From NCBI GenBank assembly GCA_001839685.1, contig MLAK01000176.1, positions 80,846-129,001 on the forward strand: a stretch of 48,156 nt of DNA, read 5' to 3'. Source of the DNA: Tritrichomonas foetus (Eukaryota; Parabasalia; Tritrichomonadida; Tritrichomonadidae). The notes beneath the pieces were generated by a model, which saw only the letters and a list, made by a program, of their open reading frames with translations, was not told the origin of the DNA and did not search any database. The translations under genes were made by a program, and so were the position numbers. Positions 9,289-20,600 of the stretch are shown here, one piece after another (position 1 is the stretch's first letter; each line of letters starts with the position of its first letter).

Positions 9289-12200
9289 TTATTTCCTCCT
9301 TAAAAGAGTCTTTTCTTCATTCAAAGCATCAATAAGTTCATTATTCTTTTCAACATCAGCGAGCAGTTCGTCAGGATCTGCTAGGCCAAGATCTTGATTC
9401 AAATCATCAGCAGATTGGGTTGTTCTAGAATTCTGAAGAACAGATTCGATATCTCTTTGTTGCTGTGTAAGGTTAGCCAAATTACCCAATAATGCAGTAT
9501 TCCTTTGCACTTCAGCTGTCATCTCATCAGTCCAAAGAGCAATTTGGTCTGTTACTTCTTTCATTTCGTCATACTGTTCTTTATCAATTCTCTTAATTTG
9601 GTCTTTAAGAACATCAGCTTCTTTGTTGACTCTAAGCTGTTCGAGCAAAACAAGATCAACAAGTTGACCGAATTTCATTTGTTGGCTCTTAATAACTTTA
9701 TTCTGCATGATAGTGATATCTTTGGTGAGACTACTTTTGATATCTTCGTCTGCATCTTGTTTGGTATGATTCGATTCAAGGATTTGTTTAAGTGTAATTC
9801 GTTCCGCTTTAAGATTCTGTTCTTGCTGTTGTAATTTAGTGAGGCCACTTGAAAGAAATACAAGAGCCTTAGAAAGATCTGCAGGCATAGACTTTACAAC
9901 CTGTGAAGCCCTTGAATCATCTTTTACAACTTCATTGCTTTCTAAAAATTGAATCTGATGGAATTGCAAAGATAAAGAAAAGTTAAGCTCATTTAAACGC
10001 CTTTGTTTTTCATGTTGGAAATCATCGAATTCTTTGGAAATTTGATCGAATTGTGTCTTAAGTCCAGTCTTCTTGAATAAAATCGAATTAGTTTGTTGTT
10101 TAATGTGCTCCTTAAGCTGTTGAGCTGCATTAATTTTATCAACAATATCCATTTTAGATTCACGAAGATCAAGAACTTTTTCATATAATGCCTGATCACA
10201 GCCAGCTGGACATGCGTCTTCTTCTTTCTCCATGGATTGAGCTTCAAACATCTTTTTAACAGCTTCTACATCAAGAGTAGATATATCAACTTCAATTTCA
10301 TCACCTTCATTTTTGTTAGCATTTTTACGAATGTTATAATTGAATATTTTTTGAAGTTGGTCATGGTATTTCAAAGAAGAATCAACAAGATGTTCAAAGT
10401 TACGTGACATTTTCTTGAGCTGTTTCTGAGCTTCTTCAACTTCATGTTCTGATTCTTTAAGTTGCTTTTCATGAGCTTGAACTTCATTGTCGATGCTATC
10501 CATATCATGCTTTCTTTGTTTCAATTTCATGTTAAGTTCATGATCTTTCAATTCAAGTTTAGATAAGAGTTTAAATTCACGAAGCATCATGAGAAAACGA
10601 AGTTCAGCAAGGACAATTTCAGAATGAACACGAACTTTTTCATCAGCTGCTTGTTGCACTTTTTCATCAAACTTTTTAATTCCATTTTCAATGTTTTTGA
10701 CCAAAATTTGGCGTTTGTATTCTAATTCTTCTTTCATTTGATTTCTTTCAAGTATTTCTACTTCAGTTGAGTTATCTTTAACTTCACCCTTCTTCTTCGA
10801 AACTTTAACACTTTGCTTTCTTTGATTTCCTCCTCTTCTGACTGGTTGTTGAGATTGTTTTTGCTTGCCAGCCTGTGCTTCAAGCCTTCTTTTAGCAGCA
10901 GCAGCAACTTGATCAGCAAAATTAATAGCTTCAGGTGTTGGGAGAACAATATCTATTTTATCTCTCATATCAATTGGTATATTTTTATCAATACGTTTAT
11001 CAATGATATATTCTTCGCCAGATCCACCAATTGAAAGTTCAATTTCTGCTAATTCGCGATTGGTTTCACTGATAGTCTTATTTAATCTCTCTTTAAGATT
11101 CCTTAAATCAACAAGCTTGTTATTAAAGTTTTCCTTCAAAGTTGAAATGGCGTTTTGAACTTTTAGGAGTTGAACTCTCTTTTTATTAGCATTCATTCTT
11201 TCTTCTTCTGGAGCAATGTAATGTGGATAATCTTTTAGTTTATAATCACCAATAGTCTTGGCTGCAATATCAATAGCACGAACATCATCTGGATCACAAT
11301 AGTCTGAAGGGGGCTTCTGTTCCATAATTTTACGTTTTCGTTCATCTCTCTTCTTTTTCATTTGAGTATGCTCATCTGGGGTATGAACAATCTTCTTAAG
11401 AGGCGCTTTTTGACCAAATCTTCCAACTCTCCTTCTTCTTCGATCGCTTGTTGTACTATGGACTGATGGTGCAGTATCTGATTCTGCAACTGTTGTGGAT
11501 TCTGTAGCAGCAGTTTCATCTTCATGTTCTGATGAATTTGTATCAACAGGCTCTTTTTGTGCTTCTTCGGCAAAATATTTTTCAACCTCAGGGTCCAATG
11601 CTGTCATTCTAAATGAAGAAACACAGACATCTTTCTTAATGCCATAAACAGTGAATGGTTCTTCTGTCATATTTCTCACAAGTCTGTCTTTCACTTTTCT
11701 TAAAGCAACACGGCTTTTTTCAGCCGCCCACATTGTTGATGTGGATGCATCTTTAACCAATTTTTCAGTGTTTTCCTTCATTAAATCGAATAAGAAAGGA
11801 TCAATCTTAAACTCATCATCCTTAAGACGCATGTAACTTGGTGCTTTAGCGTTTTTCTGAACCAATAAAGAAAACTCATTTCGAAGATTATCGATCTTTT
11901 TCTTGATAATCTCTTTCTTTTCATCAGCAGACATAATTCTTCTATCGAGTTCTGATTTTTGTTTCTCTTCTTCGATTGAGTAGTCACCCTCCTTGATATC
12001 TTCTACTTTTGGTGCCTCAATTTCTTTGAGTTGTGGCGGAGGTAGTTCTCTTACTCTGACAGTTGTTTGTTGGAAAAGGAAAATTTCACCATTATCAGAT
12101 GCAGTCAACATCCATGATTTATCTGGTGTTGCAGCTATAACTGTAATAGCAGAACTATGCAGTTTCTTAGAATATGAAGTAGATGATAGTGATCCATCTG

Positions 12201-14022
12201 AACGTCCATATATTTCTCCATCATCGCAGTGAAGGACGGCAGTAATATCAGGATCTTTTGTTCCAGATTTCATTATGTCAACATGAATTTGAAGGTAATA
12301 TGATTCATTTGAAGATTCATTACGTCCTGTTGGCTGAACAACTGATGCAACAGTTCCATCACTACATTCAACACTAGCCATATCTGAATTCCAACGAATT
12401 GATAAACCTTTAGCATAATCTTTATCATCTTCGAGTGTAATTCCTTTTATTGCTGCTTGTGTAATTTCTTCCTTTGTACGCGGTTTCTTCCCATTGACAT
12501 AAACAAATCCAATGGGTTGAAGATCAGATGGTTCATCAAATTTGAAGAAGAAAAGAGCGCCATCATCGCCAGTAGTTGCTACCATTTTTGTAGATGGTGA
12601 AAGAACAATATCTCTAACTGCAGAAACATGTGGCTTAAGTGGCTGCTTGAGAACTAAACCATTAGCAGTACATAATAAAATTCTGAAACAACCATCACCA
12701 AAGCCAACATATATGGTAATTCCTTCGGAGTCTGTGCTTAAAGGAACCCATACAATTGTTGTGATTGGAGAGTTAAATTTCAATTCACTGAGAAGTGACT
12801 TATCAGTAATGTTCCAAAGCCTGATATAACCATCATCACCACCAGTAACAAACAAAGGTGCATTTGGAGAAAATCCAGCAGCTCTAATTGCTCCAGAATG
12901 ATATTTTTGGATAATCTGAACATTTTTATTGTCAATATCTGCTTTCCAAAGACCGTTGTTAGCATCAACAATTAAATATTCTGATCCTAATGGATACATA
13001 CAACGAATTGAAGCATCTTTGGCAATCCTAATTTTTGATTTCATATTCAAATCAATTGGTATACTTGTATCTTCAGTTTCAGCTGTATCAATTGTAGTGA
13101 AATCCCATTTGCGAATGACTCCATCTCTTCCAGCAGATATTACATCATGACCTTTGAGAAATACAACTTCAACCATTCCTTTGTGACATTTCTTTCCATT
13201 TGGTCTATCAAATTCACATTTTACAAGTGCATCTTCCCAAAGCAAAAGCGAACCAGATTCAGCACCAGATAAAACTTTACCATCTGGAAAAATAGCGTAT
13301 CCAGCAGTATCAGAGATTTCAATATTACCAAATTTACCAATTTCACCTTGCAGTTTCAATCCAGTAAAAGTTTTCGCCATTTCCCAAAATCGAATGTGAC
13401 CGACACCACTCGAGACAAGGCGTCCTGCTAATTTATCAGAAAATGTGACACGGAAAATATCTTGGGAAAAGGCTTTTGCACGAAGAATGAGTGTCTCTTT
13501 TTCCCAATCCCAAACTGTCATTGTGTAATCTGGAAATGTGCCGACGCACGCAAGCATGTTTCCGTCTGGCGAGAAGTTAAGTGCTGTAAAAGCAGAATCT
13601 GTTCCACCTTTTAGAATTCGATATAGTTTTTTGGATGGAAAATGATATATTAAAACTTTTGGATTTTTGCCTGATTCTCCTAACGCGACATATTCTTTAT
13701 TTGGGTGAATGGCGCAACATTGGATGCCTGCATTATGCCCTCGAATAATTTCTTCAGAACCAGTAATCAAATCTAAAAAGAAGGCAAAGTTTCCATCAGT
13801 GATGCAAATTGTAGTTTCATTGAGAGGAATTGCATTGTATCGTCGAGACAAATCGAAACCAAAACAATGATAAAGTGAAAAAGATTCATCAAAAGATGAA
13901 TGAGCGGCGGATTGATTATATAGCTCTTCGTCGTCATAGAAAAATGATGGTCTAAGATGAGATTGTGAATCGTCAACAGAACCTGAAGGATTATTGGCTC
14001 CGTTTCCGTTTGCTGTTTCCAT
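9289..14022 (-). CDS. CFAP44: CFAP44-like axonemal WD40 protein, 1577 aa
   Basis: CFAP44 (FAP44/WDR52), with CFAP43, forms the tether/tether-head complex that holds the motor domains of the two-headed inner-arm dynein I1/f to the axonemal doublet. The first about 670 residues contain two WD40 beta-propellers (repeats such as IIRGHNAG, MTVWDWEKET, HIRFWEMAKTF, IRLWNITDKS). The segment AFSQDIFRVTFSD ... GHIRFWEMAKTFTGLKLQGE is the diagnostic CFAP44 signature (animal form: AFSQDVYKVTF ... GHIKFWKMARTFTGLKLQG). Residues about 680-1577 are a long coiled coil with an acidic/basic linker (SDRRRRRVGRFGQKAPLKK, about 880). The length is somewhat shorter than human CFAP44 (about 1850). The start ATG at 14022 follows TAAACGTACACATC. 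Its presence fits an organism with motile flagella. Confidence 0.92.
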   Translation of the reverse strand: METANGNGANNPSGSVDDSQSHLRPSFFYDDEELYNQSAAHSSFDESFSLYHCFGFDLSRRYNAIPLNETTICITDGNFAFFLDLITGSEEIIRGHNAGIQCCAIHPNKEYVALGESGKNPKVLIYHFPSKKLYRILKGGTDSAFTALNFSPDGNMLACVGTFPDYTMTVWDWEKETLILRAKAFSQDIFRVTFSDKLAGRLVSSGVGHIRFWEMAKTFTGLKLQGEIGKFGNIEISDTAGYAIFPDGKVLSGAESGSLLLWEDALVKCEFDRPNGKKCHKGMVEVVFLKGHDVISAGRDGVIRKWDFTTIDTAETEDTSIPIDLNMKSKIRIAKDASIRCMYPLGSEYLIVDANNGLWKADIDNKNVQIIQKYHSGAIRAAGFSPNAPLFVTGGDDGYIRLWNITDKSLLSELKFNSPITTIVWVPLSTDSEGITIYVGFGDGCFRILLCTANGLVLKQPLKPHVSAVRDIVLSPSTKMVATTGDDGALFFFKFDEPSDLQPIGFVYVNGKKPRTKEEITQAAIKGITLEDDKDYAKGLSIRWNSDMASVECSDGTVASVVQPTGRNESSNESYYLQIHVDIMKSGTKDPDITAVLHCDDGEIYGRSDGSLSSTSYSKKLHSSAITVIAATPDKSWMLTASDNGEIFLFQQTTVRVRELPPPQLKEIEAPKVEDIKEGDYSIEEEKQKSELDRRIMSADEKKEIIKKKIDNLRNEFSLLVQKNAKAPSYMRLKDDEFKIDPFLFDLMKENTEKLVKDASTSTMWAAEKSRVALRKVKDRLVRNMTEEPFTVYGIKKDVCVSSFRMTALDPEVEKYFAEEAQKEPVDTNSSEHEDETAATESTTVAESDTAPSVHSTTSDRRRRRVGRFGQKAPLKKIVHTPDEHTQMKKKRDERKRKIMEQKPPSDYCDPDDVRAIDIAAKTIGDYKLKDYPHYIAPEEERMNANKKRVQLLKVQNAISTLKENFNNKLVDLRNLKERLNKTISETNRELAEIELSIGGSGEEYIIDKRIDKNIPIDMRDKIDIVLPTPEAINFADQVAAAAKRRLEAQAGKQKQSQQPVRRGGNQRKQSVKVSKKKGEVKDNSTEVEILERNQMKEELEYKRQILVKNIENGIKKFDEKVQQAADEKVRVHSEIVLAELRFLMMLREFKLLSKLELKDHELNMKLKQRKHDMDSIDNEVQAHEKQLKESEHEVEEAQKQLKKMSRNFEHLVDSSLKYHDQLQKIFNYNIRKNANKNEGDEIEVDISTLDVEAVKKMFEAQSMEKEEDACPAGCDQALYEKVLDLRESKMDIVDKINAAQQLKEHIKQQTNSILFKKTGLKTQFDQISKEFDDFQHEKQRRLNELNFSLSLQFHQIQFLESNEVVKDDSRASQVVKSMPADLSKALVFLSSGLTKLQQQEQNLKAERITLKQILESNHTKQDADEDIKSSLTKDITIMQNKVIKSQQMKFGQLVDLVLLEQLRVNKEADVLKDQIKRIDKEQYDEMKEVTDQIALWTDEMTAEVQRNTALLGNLANLTQQQRDIESVLQNSRTTQSADDLNQDLGLADPDELLADVEKNNELIDALNEEKTLLRRK

Positions 14023-14850
14023 TTTTGATGTGTACGTTTACCTTTAAATAGTTCACTTTTTGTGAAGGGGAAATTTTGAACACAAATTCATGTTAATGAG
14101 AGAAATAATGAGATATTTACCATATAATAATATTAGTGCAGTTCTAACATTCTAGTATTTTGCCATATTCATAATCATAGTTGTAATGAATGATCAATAA
14201 TTATTGGATAATTTGGGAATGCATCTTTCCTCTCTGCTTCATATAAAAAAGATATATTTGAATAGAACATTATCAGAAATATAATTTGCATATTATTTCA
14301 ATATTTTTCATTTTTGAAAATTTACGATTCCAAACGTGAAAGTTTTTTTTGTTCTTAAGAAAATAATAAATCATTCTTTAAAGTACTTTGAAAGCTCGAT
14401 AAAACCCATTTGCTTTTTGTTTCATTGTGGATCCCTTCTTTTAGATTATTTTCCATTCAATCATTAAATCATACACGTTAAATTTTTGATTCTTCAATAC
14501 CATATTAAAGAAGGACTATCAATATTAACTTTCATTTCCTGTTGATTATCGATAAATTTTCATTTCGAAGTAAATACCGATAAAATATTTTAAATAGATA
14601 AACAGTCATATCATAAACTATCATAACTTTTTCAAAATAAAATAATCGGTAAAATTTATCATTTATCATAAATATCTCAGCATTTATTTAATTAAATTAT
14701 TTTATAATCATTTTATAATAATCAAATAGATATATGTGCAAAAATATTCGAAATAATTATAATAATTTCGATTATTTTCATCGGTAATGAACAGTTTGTT
14801 ATGATTCTGCAGAAATTTTCATCATTTAATTCAATAAAATAAAAAATCGA
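14023..14850. promoter_or_regulatory. Divergent intergenic region, CFAP44 / SCAPER-like
   Basis: 828 bp. On the CFAP44 side the motif TAAACGTACACAT lies at 14028-14040 (reverse strand), a few bases from the ATG. On the other side TTTTCATCATTTAATTCAA (14817-14835) precedes the ATG at 14851 and resembles the trichomonad initiator pattern (TCA followed by a T-rich stretch with a second TCA). The middle is extremely AT-rich with short palindromes (for example about 14755-14770). No gene is seen. Confidence 0.4.
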
Positions 14851-17295
14851 ATGTCAAGCATTCCCAAACCCGATTTTAGTATTACAGATACTCTAAATAT
14901 AGATTATCATTCGACCGCACAAAATAAACCAGTCAATAATAGGCCGCCTACCCTCGATCTTTTTTCGCCAACAAAATCACCAACAAATTCGCCTCGTCAT
15001 GACGATCATTTAAATCTCACGCCCGACGATAAAAAATCATTACAAACATTCGTTCATCTCGTTAATAAATTCAATTGCTCAGCCGAAAAACTTTTTGGAT
15101 ATTGTGAACATATTTTTAGTGGCGATTTGGCTCAAATGGCGATTAGTCAAATAGAAAAGCATCTTGTAGAGTTCCGTGAATTACTTGTTCGCATTTCCTC
15201 TCAACAAAAAGTTGAAGAAGATCTTCAGAAATCTATTTTGCCATCACCTGTTGCTTTTTCAATATCAACTTGGAAGAACGAAGGAAGTGAAGATTGGCCT
15301 GTCCCAACTTCAGACAATTGGGTGAAACTCGCTGCAACTCATTTAAAAATGACACCACCTGAAATCACAAAATCACCAAAACGTGATTCCACTCCACTTG
15401 AAGAGCGACTTGCAAAAGCTGATAAAAATCGAACAAAAATGGATAATATTCGTAATCGTGAAATTCGAATGAAAACAAACAAAGTTCGTCGTGCAAATGA
15501 ACTTCGTGTTCAGAAACAAGAAAAAGCTATTGAAGCGTTTAATGAAAAGCAAGACAATGCTGCACAAAGAAGGGAAGCTCACATTAATAAAATAAAAAAT
15601 AAAGCAAGAAATGAAACAGAAAAAGTTCAAGAAACTCGTTTTATGCAAGAGCTCGAAGTTGAGGGGAGAAAATTAAAGATCGAAAGGAAAATGAATAAAG
15701 TTTCACAAAGGTACGAAAAAATGGTGAATGAAAAACGTGAAAAAGCTAAAGAAAGAACAACAATTAAGAATCCACCATCACCAACATCACCAACTTCATC
15801 AAATGATTTATTTGAGAATATTGAAAAAGTACAAACAACAGAAAAAGCTGATAAAAATGATGCATTTGAAAAAAGCAATTATAATAAATATGAAAGTCCT
15901 TCAAGATCACCAATTATTTCTCGCGTAAGACAAAATAATGTTGCATCACTTGCAGTAATTGATGAAATTGTTCTTGGTCAACTACCAGGTGATTTTTTGG
16001 ATATTGGTGACGAATATTCTGGATCTATTCCTGTTGTCGAACTTCCAGAATTTCCAGAACCAGAACCAAAAATTTCACCTTCAATGAAAAACTTATCAAT
16101 AAAAATGGAACACGAAAATCTGAATGCTCAAACTGCAATTAGTTACTTGAAAGCTGTTTCTGATAATAAAACGAATATTAAATGGAATTCTAATGAAGGC
16201 CAAATGATTCGAGAAACTTTACAAAACATGATTTACTTAAATCAACCTAACTCAAATCAACTTATTCATCATATTTCCAATATGGCAAAATCATCTTATC
16301 CTTTTGCTTTACATACTGCTTTTGAATGTGTATCATCATTTAGACAAATCTGCTATCGAAGAGACACATTAAACACAACTAAAGAACTCCTCATTTTATG
16401 GACAACAATTTTAAAGATAAATGAAAATGAAATAAAACAACCAATTGATCAAAAACAACAGAATATTACAAAGCAAATCAATGATCCAAAGCTTGCTGAG
16501 TCAAATGATTTGTTAGTTGGTCACTTACTGATTGGCCACTTAATCAAACATGGTGTTTTAATGAAATTGTGTTATGTTCTTGAAGCATCAACTCCAAATG
16601 ATGCTAAAAATGATAATCTTAAGCAATTAACTAATCTAATTTTGAATCTTCTTGAAAGTTGTGCTCATTTTTATAGAGTTCATTTCACTGAATTGAATTC
16701 TGAATACATTGATTTATTTGGTCATGCATCGATTGAATTTATAATTCCAGGATTAAGAGTTTTTCTCTCAAATTGTTCATCAGATATAAAATTATATCCA
16801 CCGCTAATTATAATCACAGCACTTCATATTTTTCAAATGATTATTATTGATTTCGATTCTTTTATGAGTAAATTGATTGATCAAGAATATTCCAAAACAA
16901 TAAATAAAGTTTTTCGAGTTTACTTTAACGAAAAGCCACAAAATATCGAAATAATTCATCAGTTGATCCTTTTACTTGGTTTGCTATGTCGAAACTCAAC
17001 AATAATGAAAGAAAGTGTTCAAGCGTTACCTATTCCAAACATACTCACTACTTTGTGTAAAATGCCATTAAACTATTTCATTAAGCCAGCTGAAGCTCAA
17101 GTCCTCATTCCAACAGTTGTCACATGTTGTATTGACAATCAAAACAATACAGAACTTGTCAAAAATAATATAAATGGACTTTTCATTTTGAAATTCCTTC
17201 AAAACATAAATGATGATCCGGATGATCTATTTTCTACATATTATAGAATACCTAAAGATAAAATTCCATTAGCGATTGAACTATTTAAGATATAG
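14851..17295 (+). CDS. SCAPER-like protein, 814 aa
   Basis: SCAPER (S-phase cyclin A-associated protein in the ER) is a conserved eukaryotic protein linked to cyclin A, ER-associated mRNA control and cilia. The match rests on the charged helical segment at about residues 180-300. Here LEERLAKADKNRTKMDNIR is followed by QRREAHINKIKNKARNETEK and FMQELEVEGRKLK, which parallels the animal SCAPER segment with ERRKEHL, VRRAHEEDSKVNEI and FINTLEAQNKR. Residues 1-60 are Pro/Ser-rich and disordered (SPTKSPTNSP). A second Ser/Pro linker lies at about 305-350. The C-terminal half (about 430-814) is all-helical, like the HEAT-type repeats of SCAPER. The C2H2 finger of some SCAPERs is not seen. The start ATG at 14851 is the first after an in-frame stop region. 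The assignment is moderately sure; the alternative is an unrelated coiled-coil/HEAT protein. Confidence 0.6.
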   Translation: MSSIPKPDFSITDTLNIDYHSTAQNKPVNNRPPTLDLFSPTKSPTNSPRHDDHLNLTPDDKKSLQTFVHLVNKFNCSAEKLFGYCEHIFSGDLAQMAISQIEKHLVEFRELLVRISSQQKVEEDLQKSILPSPVAFSISTWKNEGSEDWPVPTSDNWVKLAATHLKMTPPEITKSPKRDSTPLEERLAKADKNRTKMDNIRNREIRMKTNKVRRANELRVQKQEKAIEAFNEKQDNAAQRREAHINKIKNKARNETEKVQETRFMQELEVEGRKLKIERKMNKVSQRYEKMVNEKREKAKERTTIKNPPSPTSPTSSNDLFENIEKVQTTEKADKNDAFEKSNYNKYESPSRSPIISRVRQNNVASLAVIDEIVLGQLPGDFLDIGDEYSGSIPVVELPEFPEPEPKISPSMKNLSIKMEHENLNAQTAISYLKAVSDNKTNIKWNSNEGQMIRETLQNMIYLNQPNSNQLIHHISNMAKSSYPFALHTAFECVSSFRQICYRRDTLNTTKELLILWTTILKINENEIKQPIDQKQQNITKQINDPKLAESNDLLVGHLLIGHLIKHGVLMKLCYVLEASTPNDAKNDNLKQLTNLILNLLESCAHFYRVHFTELNSEYIDLFGHASIEFIIPGLRVFLSNCSSDIKLYPPLIIITALHIFQMIIIDFDSFMSKLIDQEYSKTINKVFRVYFNEKPQNIEIIHQLILLLGLLCRNSTIMKESVQALPIPNILTTLCKMPLNYFIKPAEAQVLIPTVVTCCIDNQNNTELVKNNINGLFILKFLQNINDDPDDLFSTYYRIPKDKIPLAIELFKI

Positions 17296-17652
17296 AATAA
17301 AATTATAGATTTTTTTCTAGTTTATGGATTTTTTTTTCCATTATGATTTAATATTTTCTTTTCTTTTTGAATTTATTTTCTTTTTGTGTTATTCATCCCT
17401 AGTAATTATTCACAATCTAATTATTAATTCGGTTTCTATACATTCTTGACTTCGAGAAATGAACATATTTACTATCATAGTAATAATATGCGATATTGTC
17501 AAGTTTGAGTATGACAACAGGTATTTTTTCCAGCTAATTTTGAGGATGAAACTCCACATCATCACAATCGACCACATATGTTTTCAAAATCTAGACGATA
17601 AGGTAATTGATAATCATAAAATTCAAAGATTTTTAATTTTAAACGTCATCAA
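17296..17652. other. Intergenic region
   Basis: 357 bp with T-rich tracts just after the SCAPER-like stop. TTTTAAACGTCATC at 17637-17650 immediately precedes the ATG at 17653 and combines an AAACGT box with a TCATCA initiator-like element. No separate gene is supported. Confidence 0.4.
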
Positions 17653-20600
17653 ATGGAATTTACCGATTCGTTCGATTTCGAAAGCCAGGACAACTTACCC
17701 GAGGTTCACAATCAAAATGCTGAAGAAATTGCACGCCTGAAGCAGAAAATCATCAAGTTAGAAGAAGAAAATAAATCTGCGCGTATTCAATTCGAAGAAG
17801 CGATAAAAGTAACAAATGAAATGGATTCTTTGTTCAACAAAAACAAAGACCTAGCAAAACAAAATCGAGAACTTCAAGCAGACGTTGACGAGATGAAAAG
17901 GCGTTTGGAATTAAGCTTTCGAATTAACGACGAACTCCAAGGAAAACTGGAACAAGAAAAGATTACCACAAAATCGCGAATTTCAAAAGAGACACAAAAT
18001 AATCAACAACAATTGAAAGAAATTCAACAATCTTATGAAAATAAAATACAAGGATTCAAAAATGAAATAGAACAATTAAATAAACAAAATAAACAAATTA
18101 AAGAAGAAAATTCGAAAAATCAAAGTGAAATCTCAAGTTTATTAAATACGGCAGAAGGAAAATTCCACTCTATATTTGACACACTTTACTCACTCAATAA
18201 ATATATCAAAAATTTAGAAATACCTCAACAATCTCTATATAAATCACCAAATGACTTATCTTTTCGAGAAAGCGCCATCAGCCAAAGTAATATAAATGAT
18301 CAATTAAGTTCTCTTAAGTCAAAATATCGCAAACTTAAAAATATACGTGGATCACTTGAAAAGGAAAATGATTCACTTCACCAAGAGTTAGAAACACAAA
18401 AAGGTAAATATGAAGGTGAAATTAAATCTATTACAAACGAAATCAATGATATTAAACGCCAACAAAAGATAAAAGATTTACAAAATTCCCAAGAAAATGA
18501 CCAGCTCAAAGCTGCAAATGAACGTCTCCTAAAGAAAATCGAAAAACTTGAGGAAAAAACCGCTGAAGCTCAACAACAATCTGCTGAATTGTTGTCACAG
18601 CAAAATGCACTTAATGAATCAATTAATGAAAACAACAGATTACAAGATATCGTTAATGATTTATCAAACTCTCTGAAGAAATCCAAGAAAACCAATGAAA
18701 AACTTAAGAAACAAGTAACAGCACTCATGGATCAAATTGGTGAAGCTAATTCTATTAATGCAGCACTTGAAAAGAAAATAAATGCTGACAAAGAAAAGAA
18801 CAAGAAAAATGTAAATTCATTAAGAAATAGCATAAATGAACTTGAAAATGAAAATAGAAACTTGACAGAAAAAATAAACAAGCTTGAAGCTCAAAATGAA
18901 TCTAATTTCCAAGCTATTAGTCATTATAAATCTAATATCAATGCTTTACAAGGAAAATTAGCCAGTGCAAATAATTCTATTTCATCATTTGAGACATTAT
19001 TATCGAAACAAAGCAATGAAATTTCATCTCTTTCACACACGAAAGACAATCAAACCTGTCTTATTCAAAAACAGATTTCTTTATTGTCTGCTTGTGAGAG
19101 TGAAATAAAGAAACTTACAGCACAAGTCAATGCTTATGAAAAACGAATTGAAAATGAAAAATTCATCAAACGTGAACATCAAATATCAGATATATTACCA
19201 GAATCTTGTTGGATTTGCATGGATCTTCCTAAAGATCTTTGTGATGCAATTGCTGAAATCGGTAGAATAACTATTCAGCCAGCTGACCAAAGGCTTCGTC
19301 AAGCACTTTCAATTGTTGCAGTATATCTCCAAGAAAATTATATAAAAATGAAAAATAACGAGGCAGAACAAAACAAAAAATTCGGCAATATATGTGATCT
19401 TCTTAAGCAACTGTTGAATCTAATAAATATCCATATTGGTGAACCATCAATAGAATTTGAATTATTGATTAAGAATCCAAATTTGATTAATGATTTGTCT
19501 TTACGATTTGCTGCATTCAGAGATGAACTTGAAACAATTGCTCAAAGAAATGATAAAGATGGAATTTCATTAAAACATATCTTAGATGTAATTGGCACAT
19601 CGGATTTACAAAAAGCAGAAAATGAAATTGATAAAATGAGAAATCTGACGGAGCTTCGTCTCAATGAAATTAAGCATTTACAACTGAAGAACAAGCACTT
19701 GAAATCACTCCTTCATAAATTTGCAGATGATTTAGATGCTAGATCAAAAGAAATTAAGGCAGTTGCTGCCAAAGGTCAAAAAGAAGTCGACGATATCCAA
19801 AATCAACTCAATAATAAATTTGAAGAATGTGAAACTCTCAAAGCTAAAGTACTCCAACTTCAAAATGAAATTGCCATCATGGAAGATCAGCATAGAGAAG
19901 AAATTGAGTCAAGTAAAAACGAACAACTTGATATGACAAATATTCTTTGTCAAAGAATCAAAAATGACTGTGAACAGCGATTAAAACTGAAAGATCAGGA
20001 GATATTTAAAGCACAAAAGATGGCAGAAAAATCTCAACATTCTCTAAACAAATCCAAAGCCAGGAATGCACAATTGCATTATCAAATGAGCGAAAAGGAT
20101 GAACAGATCGAAAGGTTATTAAATGAAATTGAACAAACAAAAAAGGAGCAAAAAGATCAATATGCTGTTCAAGTAAAGAATGTGAGAGAGCAATGCAATG
20201 AAGCTATTGATAGCATTAGAAAAGAGAGTCAAGAAAAAGATAATGAAATTCTTCGAAGTAAAAAATTACTCAAAGATGTTCAAGCCAAGTTTGAAGCCTT
20301 AAATGATACAAATAATAAACTTCAAAATGAAAAGCATCAACTATGTAACCATCTCGAAGCAAGTAAACAAGAACTTGAAAGAGAGAGACGATTAACAGCA
20401 ACTAAGCTCAAAGCGATTACATTATCTTCAGAAATGAAAGCTCAAAATGAAACAGAATCAATAAAAATTAATTTTGAACAGCAGCGAAGAGAAATTTTCC
20501 ACTTTGCTGCAGAAACGTTTTCACAGTTCTTTGATCCAAGGGTTCAAATCACAGAGTCTAGTTTTAAGACAATTCTTCAGAATGTTAGGTCAAGATTAGA

